This document shows, one piece after another, positions 51,933-60,455 of a stretch of 64,000 nt of DNA (position 1 is its first letter; each line of letters starts with the position of its first letter). A model generated the notes under the pieces. It was not told the DNA's origin. It made no database searches and saw nothing but the letters and a program-made list of their open reading frames with translations. The DNA is from Collimonas humicola (GTDB lineage Bacteria > Pseudomonadota > Gammaproteobacteria > Burkholderiales > Burkholderiaceae_D). A program made the translations under genes and the position numbers. The stretch lies in the NCBI RefSeq assembly GCF_018304945.1, contig NZ_JAGQEE010000002.1, positions 1 to 64,000 of the forward strand. Direction: 5' to 3'.

Positions 51933-53215
51933 TTGCCGCTCCCGATTTGCCAGACCCCGGTAGCCGGTTTGCTGAGCGTTAATTTCATGCTGCTCAATGC
52001 ACTCTTGAGCTGCGCTTCGGCCCCATCCGCGTCGCCGGGATTTTTCAGGCGCACCAGCAGATGGTGGTCACGATATTCCAGGCTGGCGATGGCGCCGTTG
52101 TCTGAGCTCTGCGGCAAGCCTGCCCAGGCCGAGCCAAAGGCGGCCGCCAGGGCGATGAAGTCGTCCGCCGCCAGCTGGCCGCCATCGCGCTGGGCAGCGG
52201 CGATTTTTTGCTTGGCCTGGGCGATCGGGTCGACGATCACGGTTTCTTTCGGGAAGGCGGCGCGGTAGTTTTGCACCATGCCGCTGCGCAGGGCAGCAGC
52301 CTCGCGCCGCATGCGCAGCCAGTCATAGTTGAGGCTGACGACATTCACTAGCAGCAGCGCCGCCGCCAGGCCCAGCGGCCAGCGCCAGCGGCGCCAGCTG
52401 AATTCGGTGCCGGCGGCGCTGGCGGTCAGGCCGCTCATCAGGTCGATGCCGCTGCGCGCCTGCTCCTGGGTGCCGGCCAGCCAGTGCGACCAGTCGTCGG
52501 CCAGCACTGTGACCTGCGCCGGCTCCAGTTCCTGGTAAGCCGCCAGGGAGGATTGCGGTACATATAAAGTAATCTGCTGCTGCGGCAGGATGGACGTCAA
52601 TCCTTCCAGTACTTCCTGCGCCACCGACTGTCCCGAAACCGGCGACAGCGACCAGCCCATGCCTTGTTCGCCTGACAGACGCAAGGCGACGTCGATGTCG
52701 CCGCCGTGATCGGTGATGGCGGCGACCGCCATATCCGGTTCGCGCAGGGGCAGGCAAAGCTGGGCCGGCCAGGCTTGCAGGTTATGCGCGCCCAGCGCCA
52801 GCAAGGTCTTGACCAGCAACTCCAGCCAGTCTCTTTGCACCACTGCAATCAGGCGCAGCTTATTGTCGGCGGCACCGCCGGCACTGCCGACGCGCTTGCG
52901 GCCGGGCACGATCACACAGTCGAAGGGATCGACCAGCAATTGTTCTTCCACCAGGTTCGGCAGCGCCATCTTCAGCTTGGCGTCGGACAGCGGCGGCACC
53001 TGCAACTGCAGCAGGTTGACGTCGGCCGCAGCCAGTATCAGCACCACCCGGCTCGCCGCGGCAATCTGCTCGGCCAGGCCGGACAGCTGTTCGGCGCCCT
53101 GGCGCTCGATGCGGCCGGCGTCCGACACCAGCGCGTAGCGGCAATCGGGCATGGCCACCGCTGCGGCGCTGTCCACAGTCGCCCTGGCGGGTAAGCGGAG
53201 AAGTAAGGTACTCAA
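51929..53215 (-). CDS. gspL: Type II secretion system protein GspL
   Basis: The 428-residue protein has a large cytoplasmic actin-like domain (about residues 1-265) that binds GspE, one membrane segment (WPLGLAAALLLVNVVSLNY, about residue 275), and a periplasmic ferredoxin-like domain (SLEYRDHHLLVRLKNPGDAD). The order matches GspL. It lies 14 bases after gspK and overlaps gspM. Confidence 0.92.
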   Translation of the reverse strand: MSTLLLRLPARATVDSAAAVAMPDCRYALVSDAGRIERQGAEQLSGLAEQIAAASRVVLILAAADVNLLQLQVPPLSDAKLKMALPNLVEEQLLVDPFDCVIVPGRKRVGSAGGAADNKLRLIAVVQRDWLELLVKTLLALGAHNLQAWPAQLCLPLREPDMAVAAITDHGGDIDVALRLSGEQGMGWSLSPVSGQSVAQEVLEGLTSILPQQQITLYVPQSSLAAYQELEPAQVTVLADDWSHWLAGTQEQARSGIDLMSGLTASAAGTEFSWRRWRWPLGLAAALLLVNVVSLNYDWLRMRREAAALRSGMVQNYRAAFPKETVIVDPIAQAKQKIAAAQRDGGQLAADDFIALAAAFGSAWAGLPQSSDNGAIASLEYRDHHLLVRLKNPGDADGAEAQLKSALSSMKLTLSKPATGVWQIGSGK

Positions 53216-53229
53216 AACGCGTCTTCCAT

Positions 53230-54234
53230 TTATTGTTCTCTAATCCACACGATATTGGTGCTGGCGCCGTTATCGGCACGGTTCAGCAAGGATACGGTAT
53301 TCAGGGCGGCGCGACCCATGCGAATCTTGCCGTAGACCAAAAAATTTTTACTGGAAACCTCGAGATACGCGTTTGCCGGCAGCGTTGATATGTTGAACAG
53401 GGTTGTCAGCTGCGCAGTGAAATTGTTGATATCGGTAAATGGCGCCGCGCGCCGCATGGCTACCAGCGTATTGGCCTGCGCCAGCGTCAAGCTAGGAATA
53501 CGGGAAGCCAGTACTTCCGCCGACGCTGTATTTACGTTGACCGGCGTAGGACCGCCGGTCCAGGGCAGCACCACCACATAATCTTGCAGCTGGCGCACGA
53601 TGTCCGGCGTGAATCCTGGCACCGACAGCAAATCGTCGACCTGCATCATCGGCAAGGTCGAACTGGCGGCGGTTGCGGCATTCCCCTGCTGCCCGGCTGG
53701 CGGCGTGCCTGGCGGGGTGGCCGACGGCGGCGCCGGCAAGCCTTGCGCGATGGCCTGGGCCGCCGCCGTGGCCAGCGTGCCCGGCAGGCGCAGGTAACTT
53801 AGCAGACGTTTGAAGGCGGCCACCTCATCGGGGGAAGGCTTGCCGCCCACGCTCAGGTTATTCAGGTTGTAGCGCGATTGCGCATCGACGATATGGCCGG
53901 ACAGGATGGCGTCGCCGGCATCGCCAACCGCCTGGCCGTCTTCCACATACTGGTCGAGGCGGGTATCAGCCAGGGGCGCAGCCCACGGCTGGCTCAGGTC
54001 AGCGTAACGGAATTGCTTGCCGCTGGCGCGCAGGATCATGCTGGCCCAATCCAGCGCGCCGCGCATGATCCAGTTTTTCTGCAGCTGCAAACGCTGGTTT
54101 TCGATCGAGCGCACCTGCACCTGCTGCTGCCAGAACAAGCTGGCGACGATAGTGACCGCCAGCGTGGTCAGCAGTAAGGCCGTCACTACCGCAACGCCGC
54201 GCTGGGCATAGCGACTCCGCAGCGCGCGCCTCAT
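53230..54234 (-). CDS. gspK: Type II secretion system minor pseudopilin GspK
   Basis: The 334-residue protein has a prepilin-type leader ending RYAQRG at about residue 13 and a hydrophobic helix VAVVTALLLTTLAVTIVASL without a Glu at position +5, which I believe is usual for GspK. The large alpha domain inserted in the pilin fold contains the SVPGFTPDIVRQLQDYVV block. GspK caps the pseudopilus tip with GspI and GspJ. The ATG at 54234 overlaps the gspJ stop (ATGA), which settles the start; a longer upstream frame is rejected. Confidence 0.93.
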   Translation of the reverse strand: MRRALRSRYAQRGVAVVTALLLTTLAVTIVASLFWQQQVQVRSIENQRLQLQKNWIMRGALDWASMILRASGKQFRYADLSQPWAAPLADTRLDQYVEDGQAVGDAGDAILSGHIVDAQSRYNLNNLSVGGKPSPDEVAAFKRLLSYLRLPGTLATAAAQAIAQGLPAPPSATPPGTPPAGQQGNAATAASSTLPMMQVDDLLSVPGFTPDIVRQLQDYVVVLPWTGGPTPVNVNTASAEVLASRIPSLTLAQANTLVAMRRAAPFTDINNFTAQLTTLFNISTLPANAYLEVSSKNFLVYGKIRMGRAALNTVSLLNRADNGASTNIVWIREQ

Positions 54235-54884
54235 GAGGCCCCCAGCAGGAAAGTCTTGGCCATGGCGCCGCTGCGCCCGCGCAGCTGCAGCGCCACCTGC
54301 AAGCCAGTCCATTTATTGGCGTTGGCACTGCTATCCTGGCTGCCAGCGCTGATGGCGGAAGACGGACGCCAGCCTTGCTGGTCGCTGCCCCACACCTGCG
54401 TCTGCATGCTGGCGATATCGGATTGCAACAGCACCGCCTGGCTGTTGGCGCCGTCGCCGCTATCGTTGAGCGCGTTCTGCCACCAGGTATCGATCACGCT
54501 CGGATCGCGCGTCGCCACCGACTCCTGGCGCGTCAGGCGGCCGTCGCGCAGACGGTAGTCCACCACCTGCAGGCGGGTCGGCTGCTGGTCGGCGAACACC
54601 AGCCGCACCATCAGCAAACGGCCCGGCTCCGCCGATAAATAAGGACGCGTGGTCATCAGCATCTTGGGGGCGATTTGGGCGCAGTCGCTTTGCAGCTGGG
54701 CAAACGTCAATTGCATGCCGCGCGTCTGCTCCATTTCCGCCGTCAGCGAAATCCGCGAACGCACGATGCCGTCCAGGCCGCGCCAGCCCAGTATCGCCAC
54801 CATCGCCAGGATGGTGACGGCGATGATCAGTTCCACCAGCGTAAAACCGCGGCTGCCGCTTTTCAGCTTTCTGCTAACGTGCAT
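54231..54884 (-). CDS. gspJ: Type II secretion system minor pseudopilin GspJ
   Basis: The 217-residue protein has a prepilin cleavage site SGSRG/FTLVELIIAVTIL at about residue 13 with Glu at +5. The GWRGLDGIVRSR and VDYRLRDGRLTRQ blocks of GspJ follow. It forms part of the tip complex with GspI and GspK. The ATG at 54884 lies inside the last codons of gspI (11-base overlap). Upstream extension would add an unrelated basic sequence. Confidence 0.93.
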   Translation of the reverse strand: MHVSRKLKSGSRGFTLVELIIAVTILAMVAILGWRGLDGIVRSRISLTAEMEQTRGMQLTFAQLQSDCAQIAPKMLMTTRPYLSAEPGRLLMVRLVFADQQPTRLQVVDYRLRDGRLTRQESVATRDPSVIDTWWQNALNDSGDGANSQAVLLQSDIASMQTQVWGSDQQGWRPSSAISAGSQDSSANANKWTGLQVALQLRGRSGAMAKTFLLGAS

Positions 54885-55266
54885 TCGGCACCACCTGCGA
54901 CAGATTGACGATGCGCCGTTCGGAGTTAGCGTCGGCGAACACCGATACTTCCACCCGCCGGAAATAGGGATTGGGCGTACCCAGCACGTGTTCCTGGCAA
55001 TACAGCGGCAGATCGCCCTGCGGGCAATCGAAGGAACGGTTGCCGATTGCCGGCCATTCATGGCCGAGGCGGATTTGCGTCAGCCGGTTTTCGGCCGACC
55101 AGGAAGCCATCATGGCGGCCCGCAAGCCGCTGCTGTTTTGCGTCAGGCTGCCGACCGCGCGCAAGCTGGCGCCCAGGGCGGTGCCGACAATGACCAATGC
55201 CACCAGCACTTCCAGCAAGGTGAAACCTGCTTCATAACGGTGGGGAGGCATGCGCAAGTTAGACAT
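54874..55266 (-). CDS. gspI: Type II secretion system minor pseudopilin GspI
   Basis: The 130-residue protein has the prepilin site RYEAG/FTLLEVLVALVIV at about residue 14 with Glu at +5. WSAENRLTQIRLG, typical of GspI, follows. It nucleates the pseudopilus tip. The gene begins immediately after the gspH stop and overlaps gspJ. Confidence 0.93.
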   Translation of the reverse strand: MSNLRMPPHRYEAGFTLLEVLVALVIVGTALGASLRAVGSLTQNSSGLRAAMMASWSAENRLTQIRLGHEWPAIGNRSFDCPQGDLPLYCQEHVLGTPNPYFRRVEVSVFADANSERRIVNLSQVVPNAR

Positions 55267-55764
55267 TTATTCAACCGCAAAATGACCGATGCCATCGGCA
55301 CGGATGAGGACCGTGCTGTCGCCGCTGCTCATGGTCAGGGTAAAAGGCTTGTCGACCGGTTCACGGCCGAAGGTGATGCGCAGGGTATTTGGCGGCGCTG
55401 CCTCGGTCGGCGCCGGATCCATGGCCAGCAGCATCGGACTGCGCTTGAAATCGCGCTGGCGCAGCATGTCGTCCTGGGCCAGCGGCTGCCAGCCGGTTTC
55501 TTCGCGCACCATGAAACGATAGCTGCTGGCGTCGGCTTCGAAAGCCGTCGGGCGATTGCGCAGGATGGCTTCTTCCCGCGTCAGCTGCAGCAGCAAGGCA
55601 ATCCGCCTGGCGTCGTCCTGCATGACCTGGCGATCGCTGCGAAACGCGTTGAGCGACACCACGCCCAGAGTGATGCCTGCGATCACCACCACCACCAGCA
55701 GCTCCAGCAAGGTAAAGCCGCGCGCTGCACCCTGGCGCAGGTTGCGATGCGCCATGAGGGACAT
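55267..55764 (-). CDS. gspH: Type II secretion system minor pseudopilin GspH
   Basis: The 165-residue protein has the prepilin site GAARG/FTLLELLVVVVIAG at about residue 16. The body has ITLGVVSLNAFRSDRQ and LLLQLTREEAILRN. It is a minor pseudopilin linking the tip to the GspG shaft. The ATG at 55764 follows the gspG stop by two bases; a second ATG three codons later is possible. Confidence 0.9.
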   Translation of the reverse strand: MSLMAHRNLRQGAARGFTLLELLVVVVIAGITLGVVSLNAFRSDRQVMQDDARRIALLLQLTREEAILRNRPTAFEADASSYRFMVREETGWQPLAQDDMLRQRDFKRSPMLLAMDPAPTEAAPPNTLRITFGREPVDKPFTLTMSSGDSTVLIRADGIGHFAVE

Positions 55765-55766
55765 TA

Positions 55767-56228
55767 TTACAAATCCCAAGAGCCGATGTCGGCGTCGTTA
55801 CCTTCACCACCCGGCTGGCCGTCGGCGCCATAGGAAAATACATCTACTTCGCCATGGATGCCGGGCGACAGGAATTGATACGGATTGCCCCAAGGGTCTT
55901 TTGGCAGCTTGTCGATATAGCCGCCGCTTTTCCAGCCATTGGCGGCGGGACCGCTGGTCGGCTTGACCACCAGCGCCTGCAAGCCTTGATCAGTGGTCGG
56001 ATAACGCTGGTTGTCCAGCTTGTACAGCTTGAGGGCCTGCATCAGGGTGCCGATATCCTGGCGCGCAGCCTGGATCCGCGCATCGTCGGTGCGGCCCATC
56101 AGCTTAGGCACGACCAAGGCCGCCAGAATCCCCATGATCACCACCACCACCATGATTTCAATCAGCGTGAATCCGCGTTGCATAAGGGCAGAGCGACGTC
56201 GAACAGCCGGGAACATTGTGCTATGCAT
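55767..56228 (-). CDS. gspG: Type II secretion system major pseudopilin GspG
   Basis: The 153-residue protein has the prepilin site ALMQRG/FTLIEIMVVVVIMG at about residue 19, with Glu at +5, and the GspG body. Body features include VVPKLMGRTDDARIQAA, the YPTTDQGLQALV block, DPWGNPYQ, and the calcium-site Asp residues near the end (GGEGNDADIGSWDL). It is the shaft subunit. It is the first gene of the leftward T2SS operon. The ATG at 56228 has AAGGA upstream. The prepilin peptidase GspO/PilD is not in the window. Confidence 0.96.
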   Translation of the reverse strand: MHSTMFPAVRRRSALMQRGFTLIEIMVVVVIMGILAALVVPKLMGRTDDARIQAARQDIGTLMQALKLYKLDNQRYPTTDQGLQALVVKPTSGPAANGWKSGGYIDKLPKDPWGNPYQFLSPGIHGEVDVFSYGADGQPGGEGNDADIGSWDL

Positions 56229-56455
56229 TTCTTTCCTTATCAAAAAAACCACGATCATGTTTGGAAAGGGCGATTATATGCCGCAATCGTTGCCAACAAG
56301 CAGGAGAAATACACTTAATTGTCTTCGGCGTATTTATCCAGGTTTTGTCATGGATTTGACATAAAGAAATGATACTACTTGATGCTGCGCCAAAGCGGCA
56401 TAACGACATTGCATCGCTATGTAAAATCGGCTTTGCCGGCCGGCTTGCAAGCGCC

Positions 56456-57472
56456 TTAGGCGGCTTCTTCGCGCGGATTTCGCGATAGCAGGAGCTCCAT
56501 CACCGAACGCAGGGAAGCGCCGTCGAACAGCACGCCGGCAACTGCATTGGTGATCGGCATGTCGACGCCGCGCTGCTGCGCCAGAGCACGCACCGCAGCG
56601 GCACAGCGCACACCCTCGGCGACATGGCCGAGCTCGGTGACGATGGACGCCAGCGGCTTGCCCTGCGCCAGCCCCAGCCCGACCTTGCGGTTGCGCGACA
56701 GATCGCCGGTGCAGGTCAGGATGAGGTCGCCGACGCCGGACAAACCCATGAAAGTTTCGCTGCGGCCGCCGAGCGCCACGCCGAGCCGGGTGATTTCCGC
56801 CAGGCCGCGGGTGATCAAGGCAGCCCGTGCATTCAAGCCGAGTCCCAGGCCATCGGCGACGCCGGTGGCAATCGCCAGGATATTCTTTACCGCGCCGCCG
56901 ACTTCAACCCCGATCAGGTCGTCGGTCGAATACACCCGGATGTTATCGCCATGCACCGCCGCCACCACCTGCTCGCACAAGCCCGCATGGACGCTGGCGA
57001 CCGACAAGGCGCAAGGCAGGCCGCGCGCGACTTCTTGCGCAAACGACGGCCCCGACAGCGCCGCCGCCGGCATCGCGTCGCCCAGCACCTCGCGCACGAT
57101 CTGGTGCGGCAGCAGGCTGGTGCTTTCTTCAAAGCCCTTGCACAGCCAGACGATATTCGGGATCGGATAGGCTTGCAGCTGCTGCGCCAGTTCACGCAAA
57201 CCGGCCACCGAGGATGCCACGATCAGCAAGCCCTCCGCCTGGGCGGCGGCCGCGTCGCCGGTGACATGGGCGACGGCCTGCGAGAAATCGGCCGAGAGGC
57301 GCAGATTGTCCGGCAAGGGAAAGCCGGGCAGATAGACGCTGTTTTCGCGCTGCGCGGCGGCTGCCGCCATGGTGCCGGGATTCCGCCCCCACAGCGTCAC
57401 GCTATGGCGCTGCGCCAGGGTGATCGCCAGCGCCGTTCCCCAGGCGCCAGCGCCAAGTACAGTTATATTCAT
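56456..57472 (-). CDS. gpsA: NAD(P)-dependent glycerol-3-phosphate dehydrogenase
   Basis: The 338-residue protein has the Rossmann start [16 protein letters not shown], the [12 protein letters not shown] and [10 protein letters not shown] blocks, the catalytic Lys in [13 protein letters not shown], and [13 protein letters not shown]. It makes sn-glycerol 3-phosphate for phospholipids. The ATG at 57472 begins the conserved start; an in-frame upstream start would add nine residues. SecB, grxC and the SH3 protein lie upstream on the same strand. Confidence 0.96.
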   Translation of the reverse strand: MNITVLGAGAWGTALAITLAQRHSVTLWGRNPGTMAAAAAQRENSVYLPGFPLPDNLRLSADFSQAVAHVTGDAAAAQAEGLLIVASSVAGLRELAQQLQAYPIPNIVWLCKGFEESTSLLPHQIVREVLGDAMPAAALSGPSFAQEVARGLPCALSVASVHAGLCEQVVAAVHGDNIRVYSTDDLIGVEVGGAVKNILAIATGVADGLGLGLNARAALITRGLAEITRLGVALGGRSETFMGLSGVGDLILTCTGDLSRNRKVGLGLAQGKPLASIVTELGHVAEGVRCAAAVRALAQQRGVDMPITNAVAGVLFDGASLRSVMELLLSRNPREEAA

Positions 57473-57533
57473 GGATGGAATGGTAGGTTCAGGAGACACG
57501 GGCGGCTAGGAATGACAAAAATACGGGGAAGAA

Positions 57534-57992
57534 TCAATCGCCCCAGACTTCGGCCGCCTTGACGTAGCCGCTCTGGCCGTCGCGATGGCGCACCTTGGCC
57601 CAGCCCGAGGCGACCGGATCGACCAGCTCCAGCAACACGCCCTTGTCGGCGCTGAACACGACTGCCGCGGCGTCGTCAGGATTGGCGCGGATCTTGGCAT
57701 TGGCCACGGTCACCTGCAGGTTGCGCTTGGCGACCAGTCCCTTGGACTGCAGCCATGACAAATCGCCGCTGGCGTCGCGCACCTTAGTCCATTCGCCGTA
57801 GGTCAGCACCACTTCGACCGGCATGCCGCGCGGCGCAACCGCCACGCGCCGGCCTTTTTCCGAAGGCGCATCGTATAAAACCACGGGTGCTGCGCCAACC
57901 GCCTTGAAATCGAGGGCGTGGGCAGAACCGGCAACGCCGAGCGAGCTTCCCAGCAACAACGCGGCGGCAGCGGCTATGCGTGCAAATTTCAT
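57534..57992 (-). CDS. Exported SH3 domain protein
   Basis: The 152-residue protein has a signal peptide (MKFARIAAAAALLLGSSLGV... ending SAHA) and two bacterial SH3-like segments. These are PVVLYDAPSEKGRRVAVAPRG with WTKVRDASGDLSWLQ, and VANAKIRANPDDAAAVVFSA with WAKVRHRDGQSGYVKA. Such periplasmic SH3b proteins are thought to bind peptidoglycan or partner proteins; no specific role is known. It sits between secB and gpsA. Confidence 0.82.
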   Translation of the reverse strand: MKFARIAAAAALLLGSSLGVAGSAHALDFKAVGAAPVVLYDAPSEKGRRVAVAPRGMPVEVVLTYGEWTKVRDASGDLSWLQSKGLVAKRNLQVTVANAKIRANPDDAAAVVFSADKGVLLELVDPVASGWAKVRHRDGQSGYVKAAEVWGD

Positions 57993-58131
57993 CTATTGGT
58001 CTCCAGTTGCGGCGGGGGCTGCCGCAAAACACAGGGCAAAGCTGCGGACGAGCGCCCTCTCCTTGCCGCGCTCATCCGCGGCCGGCGCCGGCGGCCGGCA
58101 CTGCGCCAGGCCGCCGCTGCGCCTTGCGAAA

Positions 58132-58635
58132 TTAGTTGATGGCAGACGAGCCGTCAACCGCGATGCTGTCGCCGCTGCCTTTTTGCGCTTGCTCGGCCAG
58201 TGCCTGCAGACGCTGCTGATAGAACACTTCGAAATTGATTTCAGCCAGGTGGATAGGCGGGAAACCGGCACGCGTGATGGCGTCAGCCAGATTGGCGCGC
58301 AGATACGGGTAGACGATGTTCGGGCAGCCGATGCCGAGCAGTGGATCCAGTTGTTCGGTCGGGATGTTGCGCAGTTCGAAAATACCGGCTTGCTTGCCTT
58401 CGACCAGGAACGCGACCTTGTCTTTCACCTTGGCGGTGACGGTCACCGTCACGGTCGACTCGAAAATGCCTTCGGCCAGCGCTTCGGCGCCCACATCCAC
58501 TGCCACTTCGATCTGCGGAGCCTCTTGCTCGAGGAAAATGGCCGGCGAATTCGGTTGTTCCAGCGACAAATCTTTCAGGTAAACGCGTTGAATCTGGAAC
58601 ACTGGTGCTTCAACTTGTTGGTTCTCTTCAGCCAT
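58132..58635 (-). CDS. secB: Protein-export chaperone SecB
   Basis: The 167-residue protein has the SecB pattern: [20 protein letters not shown], the [14 protein letters not shown] strand, [15 protein letters not shown], and [24 protein letters not shown] in two pieces. It holds precursor proteins unfolded and passes them to SecA. The neighbours grxC and rhodanese upstream, and gpsA downstream, are a common betaproteobacterial and gammaproteobacterial grouping. Confidence 0.97.
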   Translation of the reverse strand: MAEENQQVEAPVFQIQRVYLKDLSLEQPNSPAIFLEQEAPQIEVAVDVGAEALAEGIFESTVTVTVTAKVKDKVAFLVEGKQAGIFELRNIPTEQLDPLLGIGCPNIVYPYLRANLADAITRAGFPPIHLAEINFEVFYQQRLQALAEQAQKGSGDSIAVDGSSAIN

Positions 58636-58743
58636 GACACTCTTTCAGTTAATTTAAATTAGCCAGACCGCAGCGCCTGCAACCTGGCCGGTTTTCAATG
58701 CAGTTTGCAACAATACCTGATTCCCCGGGGAAATTGCCGAAAA

Positions 58744-59007
58744 TCAGGCGCTTTGCAGCAGGGGCTCCAGCTTGCCATCGCGATCGAGCGCATGCAAGTC
58801 GTCAAAGCCCCCGACATGGGTCGCGCCGATATAAATTTGCGGCACGGTGCGGCGGCCGGTCTTTTGCATCATGGTCTCGCGCTGCGAGGGATCGAGGTCG
58901 ATCCTGATCTTTTCGATATTTTCCACGCCTTTTGCCTTCAGCAGCTGCTCGGCGCGGATGCAGTATGGGCATACCGCGGTGCTATACATTACAACATGTG
59001 CTGTCAT
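58744..59007 (-). CDS. grxC: Glutaredoxin 3
   Basis: The 87-residue protein has the dithiol active site CPYC at residues 13-16 (YSTAVCPYCIRAEQLL), the TVPQIYIG cis-Pro loop and the GGFDDLHALD segment that binds glutathione. It reduces protein disulfides using glutathione. The start at 59007 gives the usual N-terminus; the longer frame upstream runs into the rhodanese gene in another frame. Confidence 0.95.
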   Translation of the reverse strand: MTAHVVMYSTAVCPYCIRAEQLLKAKGVENIEKIRIDLDPSQRETMMQKTGRRTVPQIYIGATHVGGFDDLHALDRDGKLEPLLQSA

Positions 59008-59053
59008 GACTACTCTTCCTTGTTCAACCCCAACGCCAGCGAGCTGGCGGCGC

Positions 59054-59455
59054 TTATTTGACGGTAGGCAGGCCCTGGGTCTGCCAGGCGGCGATGCCGC
59101 CTTCCAGGTTATAGGCCTGGGCAAAGCCGGCCTGGGTCAATTGCGCCACCGCCTTGGTGGCCTGGTTGCCGGTCTGGCACACCACCAACACATTCTTTGC
59201 TTTAAACTTGTCCAGTTCAGCCATGCGTTGCGGCAGGTCTTTCAAGGGGATGTTCTTGGCGTCGATCAGGTGAGCGGCGGCAAATGCATCGCTGTCACGT
59301 ACATCCAGCACCAGCGTCTTGCCCTGGTTGATCAGTTGGGTGGCCTGTAAAGTCGATACCCGGTTACCGCGCTTTTGCAACAAAGGCAGCAACAGTGCGC
59401 CACCCGACAATATTGCTACTGCAATCAGAAAAATGTTATCAATCAAGAATTTCAC
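59054..59455 (-). CDS. Membrane-anchored rhodanese-like protein
   Basis: The 133-residue protein has an N-terminal membrane helix (NIFLIAVAILSGGALLLPLL) followed by a single rhodanese domain. Domain features are LVLDVRDSDAFAAAHL, the active-site loop VCQTGNQATKA with the catalytic Cys, and GFAQAYNLEGGIAAW. It matches the YibN-type proteins that sit before grxC and secB in many bacteria. Sulfur acceptor unknown. Confidence 0.9.
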   Translation of the reverse strand: MKFLIDNIFLIAVAILSGGALLLPLLQKRGNRVSTLQATQLINQGKTLVLDVRDSDAFAAAHLIDAKNIPLKDLPQRMAELDKFKAKNVLVVCQTGNQATKAVAQLTQAGFAQAYNLEGGIAAWQTQGLPTVK

Positions 59456-59485
59456 GGCGATCCAATGGTATTAGTTAATCCCGCC

Positions 59486-59516
59486 ATTATAAAATAGAAG
59501 CTGTAGCGCCATTCAA
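59486..59516 (-). promoter_or_regulatory. Possible promoter for the rhodanese-grxC-secB unit
   Basis: On the minus strand a perfect TATAAT is preceded after 19 bases by TTGAAT. The spacer is longer than ideal, so this is only a candidate. Confidence 0.4.
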
Positions 59517-59619
59517 TTCGTATCAGCTCAGCTCAAAAAACCTTTGAGCGCCGCAGCTGGATTCCGATGGCGAGCAACCGATTTCCTACTTACCTATCTA
59601 ACTTAGTTGGCAAATTACC

Positions 59620-60366
59620 ATGTACAAAATCGTATTGATGCGCCACGGCGAATCCACCTGGAACCTGGCTAACCGCTTCACCGGCTGGGTCGATGTCGAC
59701 CTCACCGACAAGGGCGTGGCGGAAGCCAGGCAGGCCGGCCAGCTGCTGCTGCAAGCCGGCTTCACCTTCGACCTGGCGTATACATCGGTGCTCAAGCGCG
59801 CGATCCGCACCTTGTGGGGCACGCTCGACGAGATGGACCTGATGTGGCTGCCGGTGAAGCATCACTGGCGCCTGAACGAGCGCCACTACGGCGCCCTGCA
59901 AGGCTTGAACAAGGCGGAAACCGCGGCCAAGTACGGCGACGAGCAGGTCATGGTATGGCGCCGCAGCTATGACACGCCGCCGATGCCGCTGGAACCGAAC
60001 GATCCGCGCACTTCCTACGCCGACCCGCGCTACGCCGGCCTGAAACGCGAGGAAATCCCGCTGACCGAATGCCTGAAAGACACCGTGGCGCGTGTCTTGC
60101 CGTTCTGGAACGATGAAATCGCGCCGTCCATCCGCAGCGGCAAGCGCATCATCATCTCCGCCCACGGCAATAGCCTGCGCGCCCTGATCAAAATGCTGGA
60201 CGGCATCAGCGACGAGGATATCGTCGGCCTCAACATTCCTAACGGCCAGCCGCTGGTCTATGAGCTGGACGCCGACCTGAAGCCGATCAAGAGCTACTAC
60301 CTGGGCGACCAGGAGGCGATAGCAGCGGCGATGAACGCCGTCGCCAGCCAGGGGAAAGCGAAATAA
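59620..60366 (+). CDS. gpmA: 2,3-bisphosphoglycerate-dependent phosphoglycerate mutase
   Basis: The 248-residue protein starts [20 protein letters not shown] with the phospho-His in RHG. It has [15 protein letters not shown], and the second catalytic His in [15 protein letters not shown]. It interconverts 3- and 2-phosphoglycerate in glycolysis. Its TAA stop codon overlaps the likely ATA start of the next gene. Confidence 0.97.
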   Translation: MYKIVLMRHGESTWNLANRFTGWVDVDLTDKGVAEARQAGQLLLQAGFTFDLAYTSVLKRAIRTLWGTLDEMDLMWLPVKHHWRLNERHYGALQGLNKAETAAKYGDEQVMVWRRSYDTPPMPLEPNDPRTSYADPRYAGLKREEIPLTECLKDTVARVLPFWNDEIAPSIRSGKRIIISAHGNSLRALIKMLDGISDEDIVGLNIPNGQPLVYELDADLKPIKSYYLGDQEAIAAAMNAVASQGKAK

Positions 60367-60455
60367 ATATCTCGCTGGGTCATATCCTGACACCTCTCAG
60401 CAAGCGCAACAGCAACCACGCCAGAAACCGCCAGCCGGCGTTCCTGGCGTGGCCT

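Noticed and set aside
56400-56455. Terminator after gpsA
   Set aside because: The GC-rich palindrome near 56430-56447 leaves almost no loop and only a weak T stretch, too little to call.
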